A DNA stretch of 6,108 nucleotides. It comes from Chloroflexota bacterium. GTDB taxonomy: Bacteria; Chloroflexota; Anaerolineae; Caldilineales; Caldilineaceae. A model generated the notes under the pieces. The model was not told where the DNA came from. It did no database searches and was given only the letters and a program-made list of their open reading frames with translations. How positions within the stretch are numbered: position 1 is the first letter of the stretch; each line of letters starts with the position of its first letter. The position numbers were made by a program, and so were the translations under genes. Below are positions 1-5,569 of the stretch, piece after piece. Location of the stretch: positions 1-6,108 of the forward strand of contig QEUW01000438.1 in assembly GCA_003577005.1 (NCBI GenBank), in the 5' to 3' direction.

Positions 1-345
1 GGTGCGCTAGGGGTCATCGACAACAGCCGCCAGGCGGTCTACGGCTACGACCAGCGCGCCGAGGTCTTTGGCTCGGCTGGAGCGGTGGAGGCGCTCAATA
101 AGACACCACACAACACGCGCCATAGCACCGCCGCAGGTGTGCAGGAAGCAAAACCGCTCTACTTCTTTTTGGAACGTTACATGGATGCCTATGTGATCGA
201 ATTGCAATCCTTTGTCGATGCCGTGGCGCAGGACCAACCGACACCGGTGACTGGCGCCGATGGGCGTGCGGCCACGGTGTTGGGGCTGGCGGCGTGGCGC
301 TCCTACCGTGAGCAGCGGCCTGTCAAAGTGGCCGAGCTATGCTGA
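1..345 (+). CDS. iolG: Inositol 2-dehydrogenase, C-terminal part (5' end outside window)
   Basis: Reading frame 1 is open from the first base to the TGA at 343-345 and gives 114 residues without a start, so the gene begins upstream. The residues seen (VIDNSRQAVYGYDQRAEVFG near the beginning, then KPLYFFLERYMDAY, then PTPVTGADGRAATVLGLAAW) are the hallmark C-terminal half of the Gfo/Idh/MocA-family inositol 2-dehydrogenases. These oxidise myo-inositol to 2-keto-myo-inositol (scyllo-inosose) with NAD+ in the cytoplasm, the first step of inositol catabolism. The family is usually about 335-345 residues, so about two thirds, including the N-terminal Rossmann NAD-binding domain and the catalytic lysine, is missing here only because of the window edge. 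The stop overlaps the next gene by 7 bases, indicating one operon. The true substrate could be another inositol isomer; sequence alone does not separate these. Confidence 0.9.
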   Translation, partial: GALGVIDNSRQAVYGYDQRAEVFGSAGAVEALNKTPHNTRHSTAAGVQEAKPLYFFLERYMDAYVIELQSFVDAVAQDQPTPVTGADGRAATVLGLAAWRSYREQRPVKVAELC

Positions 346-956
346 CGCTGGCCGCCGTGGCCACCCAACCGGAACTTCTCTACTATGATGTGCGTTTGCG
401 CGACGGGACCGCGCTGCTCTACCGCCCCCTGCTGGCTCGTGATGGGCAAGCACTGACCGGTTTCCTGGAATCGCTCTCGCCGCACACGCGCGAGCGCTGG
501 ACATTGGATAGCTACGACCGCATCATGGCTGAATCGCTCTGTGCGGACATCGGGCGCTATGACAAACTCCGCCTGGTCGCCGTCGACCCACCCGATTTGG
601 ATGAGGATCAGACCGGCGATGTGGTGGCGCTTTTTGAGTTTAGTTTTGGTATTCCGTCTGGTGATTTGTATCGCTACACGAAGTACGGGGTCGAGTTGGA
701 TGAGACGCATGACTGTCGCTTTGGCCCCTGTGTGCGCGATGCGGACCAGCGTCGCGGGATTGCCTCTGCCCTCATGGCGCCGACCTTTGCTATCGCCCGT
801 CGCTTTGGCAAATCACGAATGATTCTCTGGGGTGGGGTCTTTGCAAACAACGAGCCGGCGCTGGCTTTTTACCGGAAACAGGGGTTTGGCGAAGTGGGCC
901 GCTTTTCCAACAGCGACGGTAAGGCGTGTGTCGATATGATGCGATTGCTTGCTTGA
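339..956 (+). CDS. GNAT-family N-acetyltransferase
   Basis: A 205-residue protein with the Gcn5-related acetyltransferase fold signature in its second half. Motif A, the acetyl-CoA pyrophosphate-binding loop, is seen as [12 protein letters not shown] at about residues 132-143 (Q-R-R-G-I-A). Motif B is [14 protein letters not shown] at about 170-183, where the tyrosine is the usual general-acid position. The first 90 residues ([15 protein letters not shown]) look like the standard first strand and helix of the fold. The acceptor cannot be read from the sequence: small molecules, antibiotics, protein N-termini or lysines are all possible. The ATG at 339 overlaps the iolG stop (ATGCTGA) and has no clear Shine-Dalgarno sequence, so it probably relies on translational coupling to iolG. 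The gene sits inside an inositol operon where no acetylation step is known, so its role there is open. Family call is firm, function unknown. Confidence 0.88.
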   Translation: MLTLAAVATQPELLYYDVRLRDGTALLYRPLLARDGQALTGFLESLSPHTRERWTLDSYDRIMAESLCADIGRYDKLRLVAVDPPDLDEDQTGDVVALFEFSFGIPSGDLYRYTKYGVELDETHDCRFGPCVRDADQRRGIASALMAPTFAIARRFGKSRMILWGGVFANNEPALAFYRKQGFGEVGRFSNSDGKACVDMMRLLA

Positions 957-982
957 GCATACACAGGAAGAGGTTCGCATGT

Positions 983-998
983 GGGCGTGGGAACGCCT
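983..998 (+). other. Small GNRA-loop hairpin in the 74-bp gap before iolE
   Basis: GGCGT (984-988) and ACGCC (993-997) pair around a GGGA tetraloop, with a possible extra G-T pair at 983/998. No U-run follows, so it is not an intrinsic terminator. It might protect or pace the mRNA ahead of the iolE ribosome site, but a five-pair stem in GC-rich DNA may also be chance. Confidence 0.25.
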
Positions 999-1014
999 CG
1001 CTCTATCATGGTGC

Positions 1015-1021
1015 GGAGAGG
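1015..1021 (+). promoter_or_regulatory. Ribosome binding site that sets the iolE start
   Basis: GGAGAGG lies nine bases before the ATG at 1031. The reading frame stays open back to an ATG at 926, but that start would lie inside the acetyltransferase gene and would add 35 residues ([10 protein letters not shown]...) unlike the family. The site therefore supports 1031 as the real start. Confidence 0.75.
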
Positions 1022-1030
1022 GTACACACG

Positions 1031-1978
1031 ATGAGTTCAATCCAGGTAGGCAACGCCCCCTGTTCGTGGGGGACGCTTGAATTTGAGGGGTTGGCGCAAC
1101 AGCCGATTACCTATATCCAAATGCTCGACGAGTTGGCTGAGACCGATTACACAGGCACAGAACTGGGGGATTGGGGGTTTATGCCTACCGATCCTACTGA
1201 GTTAAGCTCCATTCTGACTACACGAAATCTTACGCTCACTGGCGCTTATGTCGGCGTCAGGCTGGAAGACCCCGCCCACCATGATAACGGTGAAGCCACC
1301 GTCCTGCGCACTGCACGGTTGCTCGCCGCCGTGGCCGGCCAGACGGGGCAGGCTGTGCGCCCCTTTCTCGTGCTCGCCGGCGACAACGGGAGCGACCCGC
1401 TCCGCACTCAACAGGCCGGTCGCATCACACCAGAGATGGGGCTCTCGGTGGAGCAATGGCGTGTTTTTGCCGACGGCGCCAACCGCATCGCCGCCGCGGT
1501 GCGCGACCAGACCGGCCTTCGTACGGCCTTTCATCCCCATTGCGCTGGCTGGGTCGAGACGCCAGATGAGATCGCCCGCTTCCTGGACCTGACCGACCCG
1601 GCCCTGCTGGGGATCGTCTTTGACACCGGTCACTATGCGTATGGCGCCGGCGGTTGTGCTACCATCGGTACGGCGCTCGAACGCTTTGCCGACCGCATCT
1701 GGTATGTCCACTTCAAGGATTGCCACCCAGGCGTGCTGGCGACCGCCCACCAGCACGCCTGGGACTACTTCGAGGCGGTGCGCAACGGGGTCTTCTGCGA
1801 GTTGGGGCAAGGTTGCGTAGATTTTCCTGCAGTTCTGGCGTGGCTACACGAAGATAAATATGAAGGCTTTATCACGGTAGAACAGGATGTGCTGCCCGGC
1901 ATGGGAACGCCAAAGGAGAGCGCCGCCCGCAACCGCACCTATCTGCGCTCGATTGGGTTGGAGGGCAATTCCGCGTGA
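1031..1978 (+). CDS. iolE: Inosose dehydratase-like TIM-barrel protein (IolE type, AP_endonuc_2 superfamily)
   Basis: A 315-residue cytoplasmic protein of the sugar phosphate isomerase/epimerase (xylose isomerase-like TIM barrel) superfamily. The N-terminus [15 protein letters not shown] (6-20) is the typical IolE-like opening. Further landmarks are [10 protein letters not shown] (41-50), [15 protein letters not shown] (167-181), FDTGHYAYG (197-205), VHFKDC (226-231) and TVEQDVLPG (282-290). These match the pattern of metal-binding Glu/Asp/His/Glu positions of IolE and IolI enzymes. IolE dehydrates 2-keto-myo-inositol to 3D-(3,5/4)-trihydroxycyclohexane-1,2-dione, the step after IolG, and iolG lies two genes upstream. 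Length fits the family (about 300). The start at 1031 is chosen for its ribosome site and family-like N-terminus. The stop overlaps the next gene (GTGA). An alternative is the related ketose/inosose isomerase IolI or another sugar epimerase; the neighbour iolG and the AGWVET...FDTGHY region favour IolE. Confidence 0.78.
   Translation: MSSIQVGNAPCSWGTLEFEGLAQQPITYIQMLDELAETDYTGTELGDWGFMPTDPTELSSILTTRNLTLTGAYVGVRLEDPAHHDNGEATVLRTARLLAAVAGQTGQAVRPFLVLAGDNGSDPLRTQQAGRITPEMGLSVEQWRVFADGANRIAAAVRDQTGLRTAFHPHCAGWVETPDEIARFLDLTDPALLGIVFDTGHYAYGAGGCATIGTALERFADRIWYVHFKDCHPGVLATAHQHAWDYFEAVRNGVFCELGQGCVDFPAVLAWLHEDKYEGFITVEQDVLPGMGTPKESAARNRTYLRSIGLEGNSA
1960..1965 (+). promoter_or_regulatory. Ribosome binding site for the GTG-started SH3-domain gene
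   Basis: GGAGGG, inside the end of the iolE-like gene, lies nine bases before the GTG at 1975. It supports that non-ATG start, which overlaps the iolE stop by four bases (GTGA), and predicts coupled translation of the two genes. Confidence 0.65.
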
Positions 1979-3072
1979 GGCGCTGGCTGAGAGCGCTGCC
2001 CTGGCTAGGGTGGCTGGCGCTGTTGGCCGTGCAAAGCGCCACACCACTCACCGTCCACGGCGCGACCGCCCTGGGCGCCTACGCAACCGTGCGCGTGGCG
2101 GAGGTCAACATCCGCACCGGGCCCGGCGCCGGTTTTACCGTCCTCGACACGGTTCAGGAGGGCGAAACAGTGGCCGTGATTGGCCGTCTGCTCGACTGTT
2201 CGTGGTTGCAGGTGGTGCGGCCCGGCAAGGGCGAAGGGTGGCTTACCGCATCGCTTGTCATTTTGAGCAGACCCTGTGGCGACCTGCCGTCCGTGGCCGG
2301 CCCGACGCCGATTGCCGTCTCGCTGGAACAGGTGACTGCTACCCTCTCTCCACAGCCGGGCGCAGCAACACAAATTCTTCAGCCCACCCCCCAGCCGCTT
2401 TCACAGCCACCTTCCCCCCCCAGCGACTGTGGAGGGTTGCCCGGTGAAAATTATGGCGCTGTGACGGTTGCCGGCCCGCCAACGCAGCGGCCAGCTGCAG
2501 TCCATCCCGACTTGAACCTGGCCGTTCGCGGCTACGAACCCACCATCGCCCCTGCCACGCTGATCCATATCGATGGCCCGGTCGATGAGCAGGCACCCCA
2601 GTTGACCGGCCTCTTTGGCGACCGGCGCCACGCGACGGTGGGCACCACCTATCAGGTTTACGATTGGGATTGGGAATGCGATTGCCACGGCGACCTGATC
2701 GACGCATCAGCAGTTACGCTGGTGGGGTTACAGGTGGCGCTGGGGGAGCCGATCTTCACACCCGATTCTCCACGCACAATCGGCAGCGGCTACGAGGCGC
2801 TGGTACTCTACGCCGCCGCCGACCGGATCACGATCAAGTTTACGCGGGAAGACAATGTGGTGCGCGGTTATACGCTTCACGTGGAAGGTATCTGCGTTGA
2901 ACCTGGCTTGCTGGCGCGCTACACAGCGCTCGACCAGGCCGGGCGCGGCGAGTTGCCGGCGTTACGGGGCGGGCAGCCCTTTGGCCGCGCCCAAGGCCAG
3001 ATGATCCGCATTGCCATCCGCGACAACGGCCAGTTCCTCGACCCGCGCGGGCGCCCCCACTGGTGGCGCTAG
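1975..3072 (+). CDS. Exported protein with a bacterial SH3 domain and an uncharacterised C-terminal domain
   Basis: A 365-residue protein. Residues 1-29 form a signal peptide: positive MRRWLR, then a hydrophobic core rich in W and L, with a possible cleavage after TVHG. There is no lipobox cysteine. Residues 38-97 are a bacterial SH3 (SH3_3-like) domain, with the marker VNIRTGPG (44-51), then a VxEGExVxVIGR strand and [10 protein letters not shown]. These domains usually bind cell-wall or surface ligands. Residues 105-150 are a proline-rich linker ([13 protein letters not shown]). Residues about 155-365 form a second domain with [17 protein letters not shown] (229-239), [17 protein letters not shown], a lone C307 and a GRAQGQ...[14 protein letters not shown] ending. 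C235, C237 and C307 could make disulfides or bind metal. I believe similar C-terminal domains recur in Chloroflexota secreted proteins, but I know no function. The GTGA overlap and ribosome site at 1960 support the GTG start. A link to inositol metabolism is not evident. Confidence 0.8.
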   Translation: MRRWLRALPWLGWLALLAVQSATPLTVHGATALGAYATVRVAEVNIRTGPGAGFTVLDTVQEGETVAVIGRLLDCSWLQVVRPGKGEGWLTASLVILSRPCGDLPSVAGPTPIAVSLEQVTATLSPQPGAATQILQPTPQPLSQPPSPPSDCGGLPGENYGAVTVAGPPTQRPAAVHPDLNLAVRGYEPTIAPATLIHIDGPVDEQAPQLTGLFGDRRHATVGTTYQVYDWDWECDCHGDLIDASAVTLVGLQVALGEPIFTPDSPRTIGSGYEALVLYAAADRITIKFTREDNVVRGYTLHVEGICVEPGLLARYTALDQAGRGELPALRGGQPFGRAQGQMIRIAIRDNGQFLDPRGRPHWWR

Positions 3073-3085
3073 CAGCCCACGGCAC

Positions 3086-3119
3086 AAAAAAGCGGGACAC
3101 GATGGATCGTGTCCCTGCT
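3086..3119 (-). terminator. Intrinsic terminator of the ABC-transporter operon
   Basis: Read on the minus strand, a GGGACACGA/TCGTGTCCC stem of nine to ten perfect pairs (3094-3115) with a tight four-base loop is followed at once by GC and six T (3091-3086). An extra AGC/GCT pairing with one bulged base can lengthen the stem at its foot. It begins 27 bases after the stop of the binding-protein gene. On the plus strand the same hairpin is preceded by A's and followed by TGCTGG, so it lacks the U-run there and is directional for the minus strand. Confidence 0.9.
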
Positions 3120-3141
3120 GGCCAACTCGATTCGCTTCTCG

Positions 3142-4500
3142 CTATCCTTCCACCGCCCGGAGCGCTTCGATTACGGGCGCTGCTTCTTCTTCCAGCGTGG
3201 CATTGACTTCGGCGAAAACGGTGGCTACATCCTCATTCTGCACCGTAATCCGCTCCAGCCCCTTGCCGATGATCTGGTCGCCGTTGGGCACAAAGACGCG
3301 GGCGGCGTCCTGCGGTTGGGTGAGGGGAAGCTGCTCTACGGCGGTCTTGAACTGCGGGAACTCAACAAAATAGCTCTGCATGGCCTCGCTTTCCACCGCG
3401 CTCTTGCGCACCGGCATGTAGCCGGTGTTCTGCGACCAGAAGGTCGTGCTCTCCGGGTTCGACGCAAAAGCAATGTACTGCATGGCGGCAGGCCGCTTCT
3501 CCTCTGGGCACGAGGTGAGGATCGCCAGACCGGCGCCACCGGTGGAGCAGCCAAATTGCTCCTTCTTGGGCAAGAAGGCGGTGCCAAATTCGAATTCGGC
3601 ATTGGCCTTGATCCCGCCCATGCTGCCGGTAGACATCATGGCCGAGGCAGTGAGGCCGGCGATGAAATCAGCGGCCACATCCTTGCTGGGCACAGCCCAC
3701 TTGTAGGTGTGGACGGTGTCGTGATAGAACTGGCCGGCGGCCACCGTCTTCTCATCGGTCATGTGCATGGTGAAGTCGGGGTCGCTATACTTGCCGCCAA
3801 ATTGCCAGGCCACGCCTTGGAAGAGCCAGGCGATGTAGCTGGCGCCGTCGGGGTGGGCAAAGGCTGCGGTCTTGATCGTGTCGCCCTCGTACTCCACCAG
3901 CTGATCGGCCCACTCGATGAACTCGTCCCAGGTTTCGGGGCCCCGGTCGGGCAGACCGGCTGCGTCCCACTTCTCCTTGTTGTAGTAGAAGAGTGGCGTG
4001 CTGCGGGCGAAGGGGATCCACCAGTTTTGGCCCTGGCGCAACCCTTCGTTGATGAGCGGGTCTTGATAGTCCGTAAGATCGACATCGGCGGCGGCGGCCA
4101 GATCGTCAAAGGGGACCAGCACCTGGTTAAGATAGAACTTGAACCACCAGACATCGCTGAGGAGAGAGATGTCGGGCGCGGTGCGCGCCTGGAGGGCGGC
4201 CGTCACCTTTTGGGCAGTCTCCTCATAGCTGCCCTGGAACTGGTAGTCGATAAATACATCGCCCTGGCTCTCGTTAAACTGTTCCACCAGCGCGGTTTCG
4301 GCCTCGCCATTTTTGCCGGTAAAACTGCTCCAGAGGACGACAGTCACCGGCTCAGCGGCGGGAGCGCTGCCCGCTGCGCCGCTGCTGGCTGCCGGGCTGG
4401 CGCCGGGCGGCGCCGGCGCACAGGCTGCCAACGCCAGGACACCAGCGCCAGCGCCAAGACCCTTGAGCAACTGTCGTCGATTCATGCGAACGGTTGTCAT
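3142..4500 (-). CDS. ABC transporter substrate-binding lipoprotein (CUT1 / SBP_bac_1, UgpB-like)
   Basis: A 452-residue extracytoplasmic solute-binding protein. The N-terminus MTTVRMNRRQLLKGLGAGAG carries a twin-arginine-like motif (NRRQLLK, 7-13), a hydrophobic stretch, and a lipobox LAAC with C27 as the probable lipidated cysteine. An Ala/Ser/Pro-rich tether runs to about 50. The mature domain starts VTVVLWSSFTG (52-62) and has FNESQGDVFIDYQFQG, TAPDISLLSD, YYNKEKWDAAGL (172-183), PETWDEFIEWA, MMSTGSMGGI (288-297) and FWSQNTGYMPVRKSAV (354-369). These are classic family-1 sugar-binding-protein landmarks; the MxSTGSxGGI and QNTGYMPV segments and the LPLTQPQDAARVFVPNGDQI tail are closest to UgpB-type proteins (glycerol-3-phosphate and glycerophosphodiesters), though many relatives bind sugars. 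The frame opens at 4557, but the ATG at 4500 has AAAGGAAA eight bases upstream and is preferred. It is the last gene of the operon; a terminator follows 27 bases after the stop. The substrate is not settled. Confidence 0.92.
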   Translation of the reverse strand: MTTVRMNRRQLLKGLGAGAGVLALAACAPAPPGASPAASSGAAGSAPAAEPVTVVLWSSFTGKNGEAETALVEQFNESQGDVFIDYQFQGSYEETAQKVTAALQARTAPDISLLSDVWWFKFYLNQVLVPFDDLAAAADVDLTDYQDPLINEGLRQGQNWWIPFARSTPLFYYNKEKWDAAGLPDRGPETWDEFIEWADQLVEYEGDTIKTAAFAHPDGASYIAWLFQGVAWQFGGKYSDPDFTMHMTDEKTVAAGQFYHDTVHTYKWAVPSKDVAADFIAGLTASAMMSTGSMGGIKANAEFEFGTAFLPKKEQFGCSTGGAGLAILTSCPEEKRPAAMQYIAFASNPESTTFWSQNTGYMPVRKSAVESEAMQSYFVEFPQFKTAVEQLPLTQPQDAARVFVPNGDQIIGKGLERITVQNEDVATVFAEVNATLEEEAAPVIEALRAVEG

Positions 4501-4594
4501 GGTTGATTTCCTTTCCAATAAATTTGCGACCAGATATCGTTTGTTCCTCAATAACAAGCAGTGGAACCAGAATGAGCGATTATGCTTTCATCAA
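4501..4594 (-). promoter_or_regulatory. AT-rich gap before the binding-protein gene; possible internal promoter or mRNA-processing site
   Basis: These 94 bases between the second permease and the binding-protein gene are about 38% G+C by hand count, well below the flanking genes. A GTTCC/GGAAC pairing (4543-4547 with 4563-4567, 15-base loop) could form in the transcript. I cannot point to a convincing -35/-10 pair. Binding proteins are often made in excess of permeases, by a separate promoter or RNA processing, which gives this gap a plausible but unproven role. Confidence 0.3.
4507..4516 (-). promoter_or_regulatory. Ribosome binding site that sets the binding-protein start
   Basis: On the minus strand GGAAAGGAAA precedes ATG 4500, with AGGA about eight bases from the codon. 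The longer frame from 4557 would put MLLRNKRYLVANLLERKS before the twin-arginine signal and has no such site. An in-frame ATG at 4485 (MNRRQLL) is another but less supported choice. Confidence 0.7.
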
Positions 4595-5569
4595 TTACCC
4601 TTTCACGGCGCCGGCTGCGATGCCATCGACAATATAGCGCTGGGCATAAAGAAAGACGACCACAACCGGGATCACGACAAAGAGGGTCCCGGCCATAATG
4701 ACACCCCAGTCAATCGTCCCTTCCTCTACCCGCAGCCAGTAGATGCCAATGGGCAAGACGCGCATCTGTTTGGTGTTGGTGACAATCAGCGGCCAGAGGA
4801 AATCGTTCCACTTGGCGACGACGCTGAGCAGGCCAAAGGAGACGATGGCAGGCTGCGCCAGCGGCAACACCACCGACCAAAGCGTGCGCAGATGGCCGGC
4901 GCCGTCCACTTTTGCGGCATCGAGAATGTCCAGCGGAAGTGTGCGGTAGTACTGCCGCAAAAGAAAGGTGCCGTAGGCCACCGATGCGCCGGGTACAATG
5001 ATCCCTTGATAGGTGTTGATCCAGCCGAGGCGGGCAATCGTCAGATAGTTTGGCAGGATCGTCACCTGGCCAGGCACCATTAACGTGGCGAGCAGGATGA
5101 GAAAGACCCACTCCTTCTTGGGAAAGCGGAGAAAGACAAAGGCATAGGCCGAGGTGACGGCAAAGAGGATTTCAAAGCCACTGCCAAAGAGCGTGGTGAT
5201 GATGGTGTTGATGTAGTAACGGCCAAAGGGGGCCGAATTCCATGCCTTGCCAAAGTTAAAGACCGTGGGCTCAGCAGGCAACCAGGTGGGCGGCACCCGG
5301 TAGATCTCTGCTGCCGGTTTGAACGCGCCGATGATCATCCAGTAAACAGGCAAGCCAATGAGCAAAATGCAAAAAGCCATGCCCAGATAGCCTGCAACCT
5401 GTGCCCACCAGTAGTTCGATTGGCCGGCCCACCGGCTGGCGGCCTGGGTGCCAGCCGGCGCACGGGGAAGTTGGGTTTCGGTTAGGTCAATCTGCGCCAT
5501 GATGATTGAAGACTGAGGTGATTGAGGAGACACGGGGTTCGAGAAAATCCTCCCATCTCCTCCAATCAT
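4595..5569 (-). CDS. Carbohydrate ABC transporter permease, MalG/UgpE type (CUT1)
   Basis: An inner-membrane permease subunit of a sugar or polyol-phosphate importer. Counting from the inner ATG at 5500 (301 residues), hydrophobic segments lie at about 38-60, 100-125, 131-155, 163-182, 214-240 and 266-288, matching the six helices of this family. The cytoplasmic EAA loop that docks on the ATPase is DILDAAKVDGAGHLRTLWSV followed by VLP (191-213), with the invariant glycine at 200. The C-terminus DGIAAGAVKG is the usual UgpE/MalG-like ending. The ATG at 5569 overlaps the stop of the upstream permease (ATGA), implying coupled translation and a 324-residue product. The 23 added residues (MIGGDGRIFSNPVSPQ...) are encoded by repeat-like DNA, and neither start has a good ribosome site, so MAQIDLTETQ at 5500 is a real alternative. 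It pairs with the upstream permease as a heterodimer. Confidence 0.92.
   Translation of the reverse strand: MIGGDGRIFSNPVSPQSPQSSIIMAQIDLTETQLPRAPAGTQAASRWAGQSNYWWAQVAGYLGMAFCILLIGLPVYWMIIGAFKPAAEIYRVPPTWLPAEPTVFNFGKAWNSAPFGRYYINTIITTLFGSGFEILFAVTSAYAFVFLRFPKKEWVFLILLATLMVPGQVTILPNYLTIARLGWINTYQGIIVPGASVAYGTFLLRQYYRTLPLDILDAAKVDGAGHLRTLWSVVLPLAQPAIVSFGLLSVVAKWNDFLWPLIVTNTKQMRVLPIGIYWLRVEEGTIDWGVIMAGTLFVVIPVVVVFLYAQRYIVDGIAAGAVKG
5504..5567. repeat. Degenerate GATTGAGGA-like repeat with imperfect inverted arms at the permease junction
   Basis: The plus strand reads GATTGAAGA (5504), GACTGAGGT (5511) and GATTGAGGA (5520), three related units in a row. GATTGAGGAGA (5520-5530) is then matched in inverted order by TCTCCTCCAATC (5556-5567), with one extra base, across a 25-base spacer. 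The block lies between the last codon of the first permease gene and the inner start of the second. It resembles intergenic repeat DNA rather than coding sequence. Confidence 0.45.

Noticed and set aside
926..1030. N-terminal extension of the iolE frame from ATG 926
   Set aside because: It would start inside the acetyltransferase gene, lacks a ribosome site and adds residues foreign to the family. The GGAGAGG before ATG 1031 is convincing.
1202..1810. A 202-codon minus-strand frame inside iolE
   Set aside because: It is antisense to the well-matched IolE-like protein and shows no family motifs, so it is a shadow frame.
1887..2447. A 186-codon plus-strand frame overlapping the end of iolE and the first part of the SH3 gene
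   Set aside because: The translation is Arg/Ala-rich frame-shifted sequence. The SH3 frame has a signal peptide and recognisable domain across the same bases.
3109..4506. A 465-codon open frame on the plus strand covering almost the whole binding-protein gene
   Set aside because: It lies antisense to a clear SBP family protein. Its translation has no recognisable domain and is typical of the mirror frame of a GC-rich gene. It also starts inside the terminator hairpin with no ribosome site.
4571..4594. A possible operator-like dyad (ATGA...TCAT with AGC/GCT) just after the second permease stop
   Set aside because: The symmetry is short and needs a bulge. It matches no regulator operator that I can name and is expected by chance in AT-rich DNA.
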